Assembly: GCA_963281155.1 (NCBI GenBank) | Contig: CAUJLY010000001.1 | Coordinates: 4,712,001 to 4,776,000 of the forward strand | Direction of reading: 5' to 3' | DNA: 64,000 bases | Origin: Rhabditophanes sp. KR3021 | Lineage: Eukaryota > Nematoda > Chromadorea > Rhabditida > Alloionematidae | Shown here: positions 47,234 through 58,154 of the stretch, in pieces | How positions within the stretch are numbered: position 1 is the stretch's first letter | Layout of the letters: each line of letters begins with the position of its first letter | Program-made: the position numbers and the translations under genes | The notes under the pieces: model-generated | What the model saw: only the letters and a program-made list of their open reading frames with translations | Database searches by the model: none | What the model was told of the DNA's origin: nothing

Positions 47234-49076
47234 CTAATTTTCTTCGTATGCCTCTTCGTGGGAAACAGGATCATGTTCTTCCAGACTCTTTTTTTGTTTG
47301 TCATTATAAACTTTTTTGAATATAAACCAGATTGCTAGGATTAAGAGTGGTAATGCTACTAATATTATTCCTAAGATTAAAATTATTAGGGGTGCAGTTT
47401 TGGTAGCTAATCTGATGAAATTATAAGCATAATCTTTCAAATGAGCATTTACGCTTAGGGAGAAGCAAGGAAAGTGGGTTGATCGAAATTGCCAAAGTTG
47501 AGTGACTGTCTTTGAATTCCATATTGGAATATTGAACTGAATTCTAAAAACGGCTGACAAAGTTGATCCGACAGTAGGCTGAATTTCAAAGTGTCCTAAG
47601 TTGTGGAGTTCATAATTAGGACTGAGACCGATAATTGAATCACTGACTTCTTTTGGAGATAAAACAAAATGATGGCTGGAAAGTGAAGCGTGGAAAGGCA
47701 GTTTCTTGTTAAGACCGGGAAAACAAGCCAACGGCATAAATCCATTTGGTAGCTTATACGTCCCATTGATTTTATTTTCATTTTCACAGCAAGTTGAACA
47801 AAAATTTAAATGATCATGGCAATCAATGGTTCCACAAGAGGAATCATTACGCAATTGTTTGCTGCCACATGGCCAATCGGGGAAATAATTTGCTTTTTCA
47901 TAATTTTGGTATTCGTAAGCTTTCATTCTGTCTACATAAGGATTCATGTTGTCATCAATCATTTTCCACCTCCTTCCTGGAATATCACTGACCGTCACAT
48001 CTTCTGTTGAAACTAATTCGAAATGTCTGCATGCAAAAGACTGGAATTGTTTCATTGGCTCGTCATCTTTTATAAATGCACCATTAAAAGTTCCATCAAA
48101 TACTTTGTCTTCCAAATTATTGGCATAAGAGGTATTCCAAAATGGCAACTGTGTACTATTAGACCATTGGGAAATTTGATTCAATTTTTCAGATTTGTCT
48201 TTTCCGGTCCAGGAAACGTAATCTTCGTCGGAAGTATGATTGTACATTGGAAAATAACCAACAGCTTTAATATCTGGAATCGGAACATACATATTTACTA
48301 GCGTGAGCGATTTTCTTACCTGGAATCGGAAAGCCGAATAAATTTGGTCCAGTTATATTTAATATCACACTCATCAAACCGGAATTTAACAAGTTGATCA
48401 TTGGATCTTCATAACTTTCAAAAAGAATTCCTCTTTGAGTGACCTTTTTGATTGGATATTCTCCCAGCAATAATAATGAAGCGTCCATAACAAGTCTCTT
48501 TAATCTAATGTAAAGATTGTTAAAATTAGTAAATAAAAGCTTAGCATACCCTTGAACATTATATTCTTCTAAATATTTAACATTAGTCATGAAAACTAAA
48601 TTAGGTAAATACAATGAATCTTCCCAATCACATTTTTCACATGACGTTTCCTGACTATATATCCATGTTTTCTCATTTCTATAATAGACCTTTTCACCAT
48701 TGTCTTTCCAGTTAATGTAGTCTTTTATTTCTGATTCTCTAAAAAACATTTACATGTTCATCTTAAAATTGACTTACTTGTATGAATAAGGACCCACAGC
48801 TTGGACAGATGCTTTGGCCCCCATAAAATTTACAGAATCAGGATTTGTAATATTCCATAAAACATAATCATAATAATTATGAGAAGGCAATTTCCACCAA
48901 TAGTTCGTTAGAGTAGCATACTGACCACTCTCATCTGTTCCTAGCTGCAACTGGCCTCTCAGTATGGCTGGAAAAATGGCTAATGGCATGGGTATTAGTA
49001 GTATCAAGCCAATAACAAACAATAGTGCAAGAATCCCAAAGAAAATAATTTTACCCCATTTCGAATTAGGCCACAT
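47234..49076 (-). CDS. CD36/LIMP-2 family scavenger receptor (SCAV-like)
   Basis: Three exons, 48778-49076, 48320-48738 and 47234-48273, in phase, 585 residues. It is a double-pass class B scavenger receptor with an N-terminal TM near residues 9-33 (KIIFFGILALLFVIGLILL) and a C-terminal TM near 525-555 (APLIILILGIILVALPLLIL). A large luminal/extracellular loop with several N-x-T/S sites lies between them. Family signatures include DYVLWNITNPDSVNFMG, VGPYSYKE, GYFPMYNHTSDEDYVSWTG, the Cys-rich block FCSTCCENEN and HFEIQPTVGSTLSAVFRIQ. Such proteins take up lipids or lipoproteins, or carry enzymes to lysosomes. The cytosolic tail is acidic. The second intron (46 bases) ends with a copy of the last exon bases, noted in the findings. 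Confidence 0.9.
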
Positions 49077-49994
49077 TTTGGTGTGTCAATTTTAATTGAG
49101 CAAAGATGATATTTTTAATATAAAAATAAATTAGCCGACTTTTTATTAATTGCCGCGGTATAAATACTCCCAATTGTTTCCAGCTCAACGATGTAACTTA
49201 CACCTCTAATCATACAAAATATGTGTTACATTAAAGAGAATAATTTAGTGATAAGAAAGATATGTAACTCCTCCAACGTTTATGTTATGTTGCTCAATTG
49301 ATGCAGCACATGGAATTCATTCGGTGCGATAAAATGTATGGGAGCAATATGTAATTTTCTTTCCCTTGTATATGTGGAATTATTTTGTCGTACTCCAAAT
49401 TTATCACTAATTATGTTTATCATTACTATCAAGATAAGGCTCCAAAATAAAAAGGTCTTTTAATTAAGTTATGTTGTCTATTTGATGATAACAGAATACT
49501 ATAAAAAAATTCTGAGTTGCAATTTATGTTTACAGATATGCATTGTAAAAGCATGTACATCAATGTATTGTTATCTAACAACATTTTTAATTAATGTATC
49601 ATAAAAATATTAAATGTCTTTGGGACCAGATAATTGAAGTGTGAAAAAATATATTTTAAAATTAAGAAGTGTTTAGAATTATTCACATGATCAAATACAT
49701 AATGTGATTAGTAGGGGTTTATAAGAATCAGAATTTTAAATCTTACCAAATGTGCTTTAAAGAAGTTTTTAATCCATTAATTACGTGGTACGTTGTCGAA
49801 TCGAAACTTGAACGTGCTTCCCACAAATTATCCAATTTATATTTACTCCACATTACAAAAGTATGCAGATACTTTTTGCAAAGTCGGCTTTTATGCAAAC
49901 ATGAAAAAAGATAATTAAAGGAAAGTTAATAGGTATTATAAGCGTTGTCCTATCATGTCCTGATGCTTACTGTTAATGGGATGATGAGTAAAAC
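49077..49994. other. Intergenic
   Basis: About 0.9 kb, AT-rich, upstream of the CD36-family gene. No gene recognised. TATTTATA on the minus strand near 49158-49165 might be a weak TATA element. Confidence 0.35.
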
Positions 49995-50933
49995 TCATCC
50001 GATCATTTGGTTGATTAACAATGACAGTTTGAATTTTGTCTGATGCATTTTAAGACTATTTTCTACTTTCCGCAAACTCATTACATCACCAGTTTTGTAA
50101 AGATTTTTATAAACAGGTGATATTGGTTTATCGTAAAATTTATCAGCAGCAATTTCTATATTGAAGTGCATATCGTCTGAATCAACAATAGTTAAGCCTG
50201 CATTCATGTTTCTATTCACCACAAATTACTGTCTGCTAACCATAGTAACAATAAAAAATATTTTATCTAAACTGTAACAATTTGAGTGTAAGCTAAAGGC
50301 ATGGAAAATGAATTGGATATTTCAAGTCTCCGTATGTTCCTTTGAAATTATATTAATTTTTGAAACAATCTTTAACACCAAAGTGGGAATTTATTAACAT
50401 AGATTGCATCTGTTACGATTTTTAGTGCATAGGATAATGTTATGAAATATTGAACCTCACTTTTTTGTATGAAACAAGCAATAATTGGTGTTCAATTCGA
50501 GTAAGATAACTAAACCTATATATCCATACTTAAAATAATTTTTTTGGAATAGGTTAATACAACAAATAAATAATGGGTTAGGTATTAGGAAAACAAAGTG
50601 GGTTGAGTATGGGTATAAGTAAAATAAGTAAATTATCCATATATAGGTTTTAAGATAAGCAAATGTTTGTAATTTTTCTCGTGATACAGGAGAAATATCA
50701 CGGAAGACTAAAATCTGAGCTGCAGACATAACACAAATAATTGAACGATGCATAATCCTCGACTTCATATCACTTCCAGGAATATATTTTGTTATTGCCA
50801 ATGAAAAGGAGTCTATAAATAGTAAGTTATCCGCCATCTTAAGCCACCTAGTAATGTAAGAAGTAACATAAAATCCTAATAAAAAGGTTATGGGAATAAG
50901 ACTCATATTTCAATAAAACGTATCTGCAACTTT
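49995..50933 (-). pseudogene. Bestrophin relic
   Basis: Reading minus from about 50906, the bestrophin signature is plain: LIPITFLLGFYVTSYITRWL, NLLFIDSFSLAITKYIPG, then RIMHRSIICVMSAAQILVFR and ISPVSREKLQTF. After about 50640 the frame decays. A further match (MPLAYTQIVTV, near 50310-50276) corresponds to the conserved PLVYTQVV segment but is followed by a stop. A last piece (VNRNMNAGLTIVDSDDMH, near 50215) corresponds to the DRNLQ...VDEMH segment after the calcium clasp. The acidic clasp itself and the TM before it are missing. Bestrophins are calcium-gated chloride channels expanded in nematodes. Stops, a deletion and missing 5' sequence make this a dead copy. Confidence 0.7.
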
Positions 50934-51597
50934 CACAAAGGTTCTTTAAAGCAATGAAATTAAGATAATTAATAAAATAATATTAACATACAGGCGTTGA
51001 TCAGAATTTGAAGGTTAGTATCGGCTATGACATTCCAATAAGGAACAGTCATTGGATTTGAATATTATGGATACAAATGCATTTGATAGTTAAAACTTCT
51101 AGTAAAAGCATAATCAGTCATTTTAAATTGCATAGCCTATTACAATGTATTGTCAAATCCATGAAAGCAAAGAAGCTTAAAATTTGTTATAGTTGACTAT
51201 TAGGCATAATTTTATTTATGGGCAAAACTTTTACTGATTAATTTAAATCATTAAATCAGAGTTATTTAGTAACTATTACAGGTAAACATACCTTATTTAA
51301 TTTATATTTTAAACTGATTTATCACTTTTTACGATGACTACTTCTTTTGTAAATGTAATTGAAGCTTTGAAATAAAAAAGATTGAACATATTTAAATATA
51401 ATGTAAATAGTTATTTTGTAATATAATCGCTTTATAAATTCAGAAGAAGTTTCAGAAAAAATAGAAGGAAATGGATATTGCAATGAAATAATACATATGT
51501 AATTGACAATAAATTAGAATTTTACATCATCATGTTTTACAAAAAATTAAAATAATAGTTTGCTTACAATGAATTCACATAATTTTGTGCAAAATAA
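50934..51597. other. Intergenic
   Basis: About 0.66 kb between the bestrophin relic and the end of the repeat/coiled-coil gene. No feature recognised. Confidence 0.4.
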
Positions 51598-54500
51598 TTA
51601 TTTCTTTACAAATTGTTCGAAGTATTTATCGTTCTTAGAGGGATCAACAAAGAGTCTAGCGGCATCTTCAGGTGTAATTTCTCCATACTTAACTTGGAGA
51701 GTGATAATTTGTTCATTGAAGTCTGTGGCAGTTTTTTGGGCGGACAAGAAGTCTTTTTCAACAGTTTCATACTCTTCCTCCGACTTAGACAACTTCTTCT
51801 TAAGCCTAGTATTTTCCTTGTTGAGAGCTTCAATTTCAGCAGTACTATCAAGTTTGTTTGATATTTCGGAAACACGTTGATTCATTATTTTGAAGTCTTC
51901 CAATAACTGGTCAATCAACTCACATTTCATTTTATCCTCAATCATCTTTACAGAAGTGCTGACTGTATTGAAATTAGTTTGAACTTTTTCCATAAAAATA
52001 TCATTTTTTTCATCGCGAGATTTATTATCCATGTTAACATTATCATGGCTTAAACGAAGCTTCATCAATTCTTTTTCAGTTTCGTTTTGTTTGTCGTGTG
52101 CTTTGATAAGCTCGTTTTCCATCTCTTGTTCCTTGTTGGACATCCTAGTAATAGTTTCTTCATATTCAATTAATTCATTCATTTTAATTTTCAAGGCTTT
52201 TTCCATCTCGGCAAATGAAACCTTAATAAATGCAACTTCAGCAATCATTTTTTGATTTTCTTCAAACAGGCAAAAGTTTTTACCTTTTTCTTCTTTCAAG
52301 TCTCTTACAAGTGCAGCTTCCACACCTGACATGGCAGTGATTTTTTTTTCAATTTCCAATAATTCATCATCTTTCATTTTGAAGGCTTTTTCCATATCAG
52401 TCAATGAAGATTTAACACCGCAAACTTCAGCAATCATTTTGTGATTCTCTTCGGACAAGCAATGGTTATGTCCCTTTTCTTCTTCAAACTCATGTAGAAG
52501 TGCTACTTGTTGGCTTGACATTTCAGTAATTCTTTCTTCAAATTCCAATAACTCCTTATTTTTTACTTGCAATGCCTTTTCCATTTCAAGGAATGCCAAC
52601 TTAATATTTGAAGTTTCAGCAATAACTTTTTCATTTTCTTGAGACAAATTAATATTGCGTTCTTTTTCTTCTTTCAAATCTTGCAAAAGTATAGCTTCGT
52701 TGTTTGACAATCTGCTGATTGTTTCTTCGAGCTTCAATAATATTTCATCTTTCATTTGCAAAGATTTTTCCATTTCGGAAAATGAGGATTTGACATCGAA
52801 AGTTTCGGATATTATTCTTTGGTTTTCTCCTTGAAGCGTTGCACACAAAGATTCACTTTCAGACAAACGATTTTCAAGAATGGATTTCTCTTCGTAAATT
52901 GTGATTGATAAGTTGCCCAATTTAGCTGTAACTGGTTCCAATTTCATTTCTTCATCTTGTGCTTGAAGGCAATCGTTCTCATCTTTTGCAGTTACTTCGG
53001 ACAAAACACCTTTTTCTTCAACAATGGAATTGTAATGGACTGATGAGGAATCATTTTGTCCCAAATCGCAAAAGGAATTTTGAACAAGTCCAGTAATGGA
53101 AGAAGTTTCTGCTTCCATGGGAAATTCATCTGAAGGAACAATTGATAAATCAGCATCTTTAACAATAGAATTGTTTTGAATTGAGGAAGAATTATTTTGT
53201 CCTAAATTGTTAGACATATGTTGAACAAGGCTTGTATTTGAAGAAGTTTCTGCTTCGATGGGAAATTCATCTGAAGGAACAATTGATAAATCAGCATCTT
53301 TAACAATAGAATTATTCTGAATTGAGGAAGAATCATTTTGTCCCAAATTGTTAGACGTATGTTGGACAAGGCTCGTATTTGAAGAAGTTTCTGCTTCCAC
53401 AAGAAGTTTATCTGAAGTATCAATTGACAAGTCAGCATCTTTAACAATAGAATTGTTCTGAATTGTTGAAGAATCATTTTCCCCCAAACTGTAAAAGGAG
53501 TCATGGCCAAGTCCAGTATTTAAAGACGTTTCTGCCTCTATCAAAAATTTTTCTGAAGAAGCAATTGACAAATCAGCACCATGTTCTTCAAAAATAGATT
53601 TATTCGGAATCGATGAAGAAGAATCTCTGGGAGAAGTTTCAGTATCCATAAAGAGGTGGTTGGAAGAAGCAGTTGTCAAATCAGCATCTTTTTCTTCAAC
53701 AATAGAACTCTCTTTAATTAGTGAGAAACTATTTTGTTTCAAATCACAAAAGGAATCTCTATCATCATGTCTCGTAGTGGCAGTAGTTTCTGTGTCCGTA
53801 AAAAGTTGTTCTAAAGGAGCGATTGAGAAGTCAGCGTCATTTTTTTCAACAATAGATTTATTCTCAATTCTAGAGGAAGTATCACATTCCAAATTGTAAG
53901 AGGCATTTCTAACCAGACTAGTGGTGGAAGAACTTTCTGCATCCATAAGGAGTTGGTTTGGTGAAGCGATTGACAAGGTAGCATCTTGTCCCAAATTACA
54001 AGAGATGTCTTTTACATGACTATCAGAAGTTTCTGTTTCCATGAAGAGTTGATTTGAAGAAGCGCATGATAAATCACAATCTTTTTCTTCAACAATAGAT
54101 TTGTCCTCAATTCTCGAGGAATTATCAAGTTTCAAATCGTAAGAAATATCTCCGGCCAGTTTAGTCGTGAAAGAAGTTTCTGTTGTAACCTTATCGGATG
54201 GAACAATTGATAAATCATCATCTTTTTCTTCAACAATAGATTTGTCTTCAATTGTAGAGGAAGTATCACGATCCAAATTGCAAGACATATCTCCAGCATG
54301 TCTGGTAATGGAACTAGCTTCTGCTTCCATGGGTAGTTGTTCCAAGGGAGTAATCGTGAATTCACTGTCTTTTTCTTCAACAATAGAATTGCTTTCAATT
54401 AAAGAGGAAGTATCAATGGGGGTGGCTTCTATTTCCATAAGTAGTTGTTGTTCTAAAGAAGCAATTGCGAAGTCAGTATCTTTTTCTTCAGCAATAGAAT

Positions 54501-55221
54501 TGCTTTCAATTAGAGAGGAAGTATCAATGGTAGTAGTTTCTGTTTCCATAACAAGTTGTTCTAAAGGAGCCACTGAGAAGTCAGCGTCTTTTTCTTCAAG
54601 AATTGATTTATCATTAATTCTAGAGGAAGTATCATGTTCCGAATTGTAAGAAATATCTCCGAAAAGTCTAGTAGCGGAAGAAGTTTCTGCTACTGTTACA
54701 AGTTGGTTGGATGGAGCAATTGACAAATCAGCTTCTTTTTCTTCAGCGACAGATTTGTTCCCAATTGTAGGGGAAGTACGGTCCAAATTGCAAGAGATAT
54801 CTTTACCATGTCTAGTCGGTGTAAAAGAAGTCCCTGTTAGGAGTTGATTGGATGAAGTAATTGACAAATCAACATCTTTTTCTTCAGCAACAGATTTGTC
54901 CTCAATTGAAGAAGAAATATCTTGTACCAAATCGCATGAGATGCCCCTATCAAGCCTAGCGGAAGATATTTCTGCTTCTGTTAAGAGCTGATCTGAAGGA
55001 GCAATTGAGACATCAGATTCTTGTTTCTCAAGAATGCGGGAGGCCAAAGGCGATCTCAATGCAGATCCTGGTGTAAATCTCTTGCGCGGGCAAGCTTTTG
55101 TTCTTGGTGATTCAAAAGCATTCTAAACATAATTATTATACTAGAAAGTAATCATTTTTCTTACCTCATTGGATCCGAGAGATAGATCGGAATCGTTGTC
55201 AAAAATACGTTTGTTGGACAT
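51598..55221 (-). CDS. Large Ser/Glu repeat and coiled-coil protein, unknown family
   Basis: Two exons, 55165-55221 and 51598-55122, phase 0, 1193 residues. I do not recognise the family. A basic N-terminus (RTKACPRKRF, then SALRSPLASRILEK) looks like a nuclear or chromatin tail with S-P sites. Residues about 55-720 hold about 14 imperfect repeats of 40-60 residues built from EEKDADLSIAPSNQLL, EAETSS and DISCNLxxDTSSxIEDKSIV-like parts. These are acidic and full of S/T next to E/D, typical of casein-kinase sites. Residues about 740-1120 form a coiled coil with four 61-residue units, each with an ENxKMIAEV and an MEKALKxKxxELxExEExIT part. The C-terminus ends PEDAARLFVDPSKNDKYFEQF. The plan (repeat array plus coiled coil) recalls TACC- or spindle/kinetochore-type scaffolds, but no domain proves it. 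Confidence 0.8.
53040..55030. repeat. Coding tandem repeat array, about 14 units
   Basis: The DNA of this gene region is a tandem array. Three neighbouring units between about 53100 and 53480 are nearly identical over about 170 bases, so recent unequal exchange is likely. Units further 5' in the gene are shorter or longer by blocks of about 30-40 codons. Confidence 0.75.
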
Positions 55222-55570
55222 TGCAATTTAATGGTGATCTAAATATATTTATACTCATTAGTACATGTAAATTTACGAGGTAAAATAAAAAATGAATAAG
55301 AACGTCTAGTATAAACCACACGCTGATATGTGGGAGAAATTGCAAAAAAGGACGACTTGCATAGCACACAACATGTCGAATGACTATGTCAGTGCACCAT
55401 TTTAAACAACTCGATGGCGCTTGAAAGTGTACATTAAATAAATACTCGTGGTGAGACATATTTGGGTAAACAAAAAAGATGTTAAAATGATACTTCAAAC
55501 TATATGTATTACCTTTCGTGATTAAGGAGACTTATAATTAGTTTGTGAGATTAAAAGAAACAATTTTATT

Positions 55571-56440
55571 TTAAAATAAGTTTAAATTAGTAGAAGACAC
55601 AATATTCTTAATATTTTCAACAAAACTTCTATTTTCATCCTGATTACAATTGTCTGATGATTGTGCTTTGAAGCATTTTCTAATTATTTGAGTTAAATGA
55701 CTTGGATATTTGAAATGAAACTTAGCAATATTTGCATTTATAAAACATATTAACACGTAAATATATGTTTCTTGGCTATTCAATTTGATCTCGAATGCCA
55801 CTTTTGTTCCTTTATTATACAAAGAAAACACATTTAGCTGACATAAAATTTTGCATTGAACTGCACAGAACACGATAGTCTTCCATAATTTTTCTTCTAT
55901 AATTTTCCTCGACTGATTTAGGCATAAAGTTTGATTTGTGTTTCCCATTTATTTTGACTTATATAAGTTTTTTAGCAGTACATTTTCTTTGAATATTTCA
56001 GATATGATACCATCAATGTGTTCATCAAATTCAACACCTGTTTGTGTCAAGAAGTTGAATGGATATGTTTCGTTAATATTATTGTCATAGAGGCCTTCGA
56101 CTGTAGCTAGCAAACATTTGTCCATAGAATTTTGATTGTATCCACCCTCAAGTATGAAAGCTAATGGAATTTCCAAATTATTTAAATGCGTGTAATTAAT
56201 TTGCAGAAAGCAGGCATCATTCCATTTCACCTTTTGGATCCCCTTAACATGAATACTAATAATTTAACTGAATTTTGTATTACCTAGCGCGGCATAATAT
56301 CCACATGAAACCAATATCAAATCTGGTTTGTTGTCAAATATAAACGGCCGAACAATTGTTGGAGATATTTTCACATAATGCGAATCGCCTAATTTTATTT
56401 CATTCAAGGGAACGTTTGTAGTATTTTTAAACTTGTCCAT
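55571..56440 (-). pseudogene. Class II histone deacetylase relic (C-terminal half)
   Basis: On the minus strand, 56440-56284 reads NVPLNEIKLGDSHYVK, then KPDLILVSCGYYAALGD, and after a 40-base intron-like gap 56242-55949 reads IPLAFILEGGYNQNSM then CLLATVEGLYD. These are the late class II HDAC motifs (NVPL, PDLVLVSAGFDAA.GDP, LEGGY). The frame after GDPKGE is shifted relative to the LEGGY part. A stop at 55949 is followed without a gap by an in-frame stretch to 55571 with NQSRKIIEEKLWKTI, like the HDAC C-terminal helix. The N-terminal half with the HHGDG-type catalytic residues is absent, and the zinc-binding Asp of GFDAA is Tyr. It cannot be a working deacetylase. Confidence 0.65.
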
Positions 56441-56586
56441 GGAAAATCAGAATCCTTTAAATGTGGCCAATGATCACCATTTTGATAACAATGAATGGAC
56501 ACGAGACGCCTCTGTGTGTGATAAAAGTATATAGATCAAACAATCTCAAAAACATTTATTATAGGCATGCAGAAATACAAGAGTAA

Positions 56587-57318
56587 TTAACATTTATCAA
56601 ATAGTTTTAATTGATCATGGATCTTGTTGAGGCAAAGGAATATTTCTGGATGGTTTTCAATTGCAGAAATGGCATCACGTTCTTTAAATGCATCTGAATC
56701 GCAATATGAAGATTCCAGTTGAAAATAATTAGTAATTTGGTTTCTTTTAATGAGATGTGTTCTGATTGGCACTTGTTTTTGATTAAATTGTATCCCTTGA
56801 TCGTAAAAGTAGGCATTCAATGCATGTGGTTTTCTTGGGCATTTCTCATAAGTTGTTTGCATCACCATTAGATCGTCCTCGCGATACTCTAATTTATTCT
56901 TAGTTGTCATAGTTCCCTTGAAGTTTTTTGACACAAGGCTTTTACTGAATACTGGCAATACTTCAAATTTGGCACCTTCTGTTACTTTGGTTAATTTCAC
57001 ATCTTTGTTAGAAATTGATAATTCGATGTCTGAAGTGCTTTTTTCTTGACTTGCAGCATATCTAATAGTCGTGGAATTAGTATTTTCCCTGCGCATAATG
57101 TTTACCCCTTTATGAATGTTGTCGTTTTGGAAGTCAGGGTTTTTTGTCAGTTTTTGAACTTTTAATATGTTGCTCCGATATGCTTTAATCTTGTGAGGAC
57201 CATTGGTGATTACTGAAAATTGTTAAGCAATAAAAACATATAAAAATTTACCTTCATTGCCATAAAGGTTAAAATCATTTTCGTCGACGTAAATAAGATC
57301 AAGTTCCTCAACAAACAT
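56587..57318 (-). CDS. Uncharacterised protein
   Basis: Two exons, 57252-57318 and 56587-57212, phase G|TA, 230 residues. I do not recognise the family. The first exon is acidic (MFVEELDLIYVDENDF). The rest is hydrophilic and mixed-charge, without TM segments, Cys clusters or clear repeats. The last third (CPRKPHALNAYFYDQGIQF, then ending LNKIHDQLKLFDKC) may be folded. Splice sites are good (GTAAAT...TTTCAG) and the frame is clean over 690 bases, so I accept it as a gene. It lies 146 bases before the HDAC relic on the same strand and might once have been its operon partner or 5' part. Confidence 0.55.
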
Positions 57319-58154
57319 ACTATACGTTTAAGTGTTTAATTTTTGCACCTCTAAAACATGTCAGTTTCTAATAAATTTGATTATTGCAATACAATAATTT
57401 TGATCAACTCTAAATGTACTGTTATATGCTAATATCATTTACTTTAACGTATTAAACACTAAACTACAATATATGTGTTTGATAATTTGCATCCTATATA
57501 TTCATATACTTCACGTAATTAAAAACTTTTGAATATCTCATTTAGCCAAATCACGCAGTTGAAAAATACCCAGCTGCTTAGTCGTTTAGTTACTAAGTTT
57601 TGGTTACGTTTTTCTTGTTGCCGTACGTCGTTATTAGTCTTGTTATTTTTTAGATCTATTTCAGTAACACATTTATTAGCATTATATTGTGTGACTAAAT
57701 TTGTGTTGAAATAGGAGCTCAAATTTATGTTATAATTACAAAGTAACATTATTCCAACAACCATAATATAATCGCTAAAAGAGTGCCAAACTTCAATAGC
57801 GCTTTATTCATTGTTAATTAGGCCTTCTCGATATTAGCTATATATAAAAAGATGTTTCATTTTGTCTGCCTAACTGATCAATATTTGATGACATAACAGC
57901 TATATAAAGCTAGCTTCTCGGTGACATTTTATTTGCACCGATTCCCCTTATTTATACCAAACACATTTGGTTTTGTGCGGCTTATCAAATATGTCTGAAT
58001 TATTGAAAAGTTGAAGTAAATAGTAATGACCTTAAATATCTCCATGTATAAAACTACCATTTTACTTATAATTTTGTCCGTAACAACAACACGTGTTAAT
58101 AATGTTATACGATGCCATTCTAAATAATCACCTTTTTTAACTTTTAGGTCATAG
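57319..58154. other. Divergent intergenic region before ISWI gene
   Basis: About 0.84 kb between head-to-head genes. An AGCTATATATAAAAAG near 57836-57851 and a second TATATAAAG near 57900 on the plus strand could be TATA elements, but both are 250-320 bases before the ISWI ATG. A TTTTAG at about 58142-58147 just upstream of the ATG may be a splice (cis or trans) acceptor. Confidence 0.4.

Noticed and set aside
48299..48320. A 22-base intron (GTAAG...GCTAG) in the CD36-family gene
   Set aside because: Too short to splice; the 46-base alternative ending TTCCAG keeps the frame and restores the family sequence.
53660..54649. Plus-strand open frames inside the repeat/coiled-coil gene
   Set aside because: They are antisense shadows that repeat with the same period as the coding repeats.
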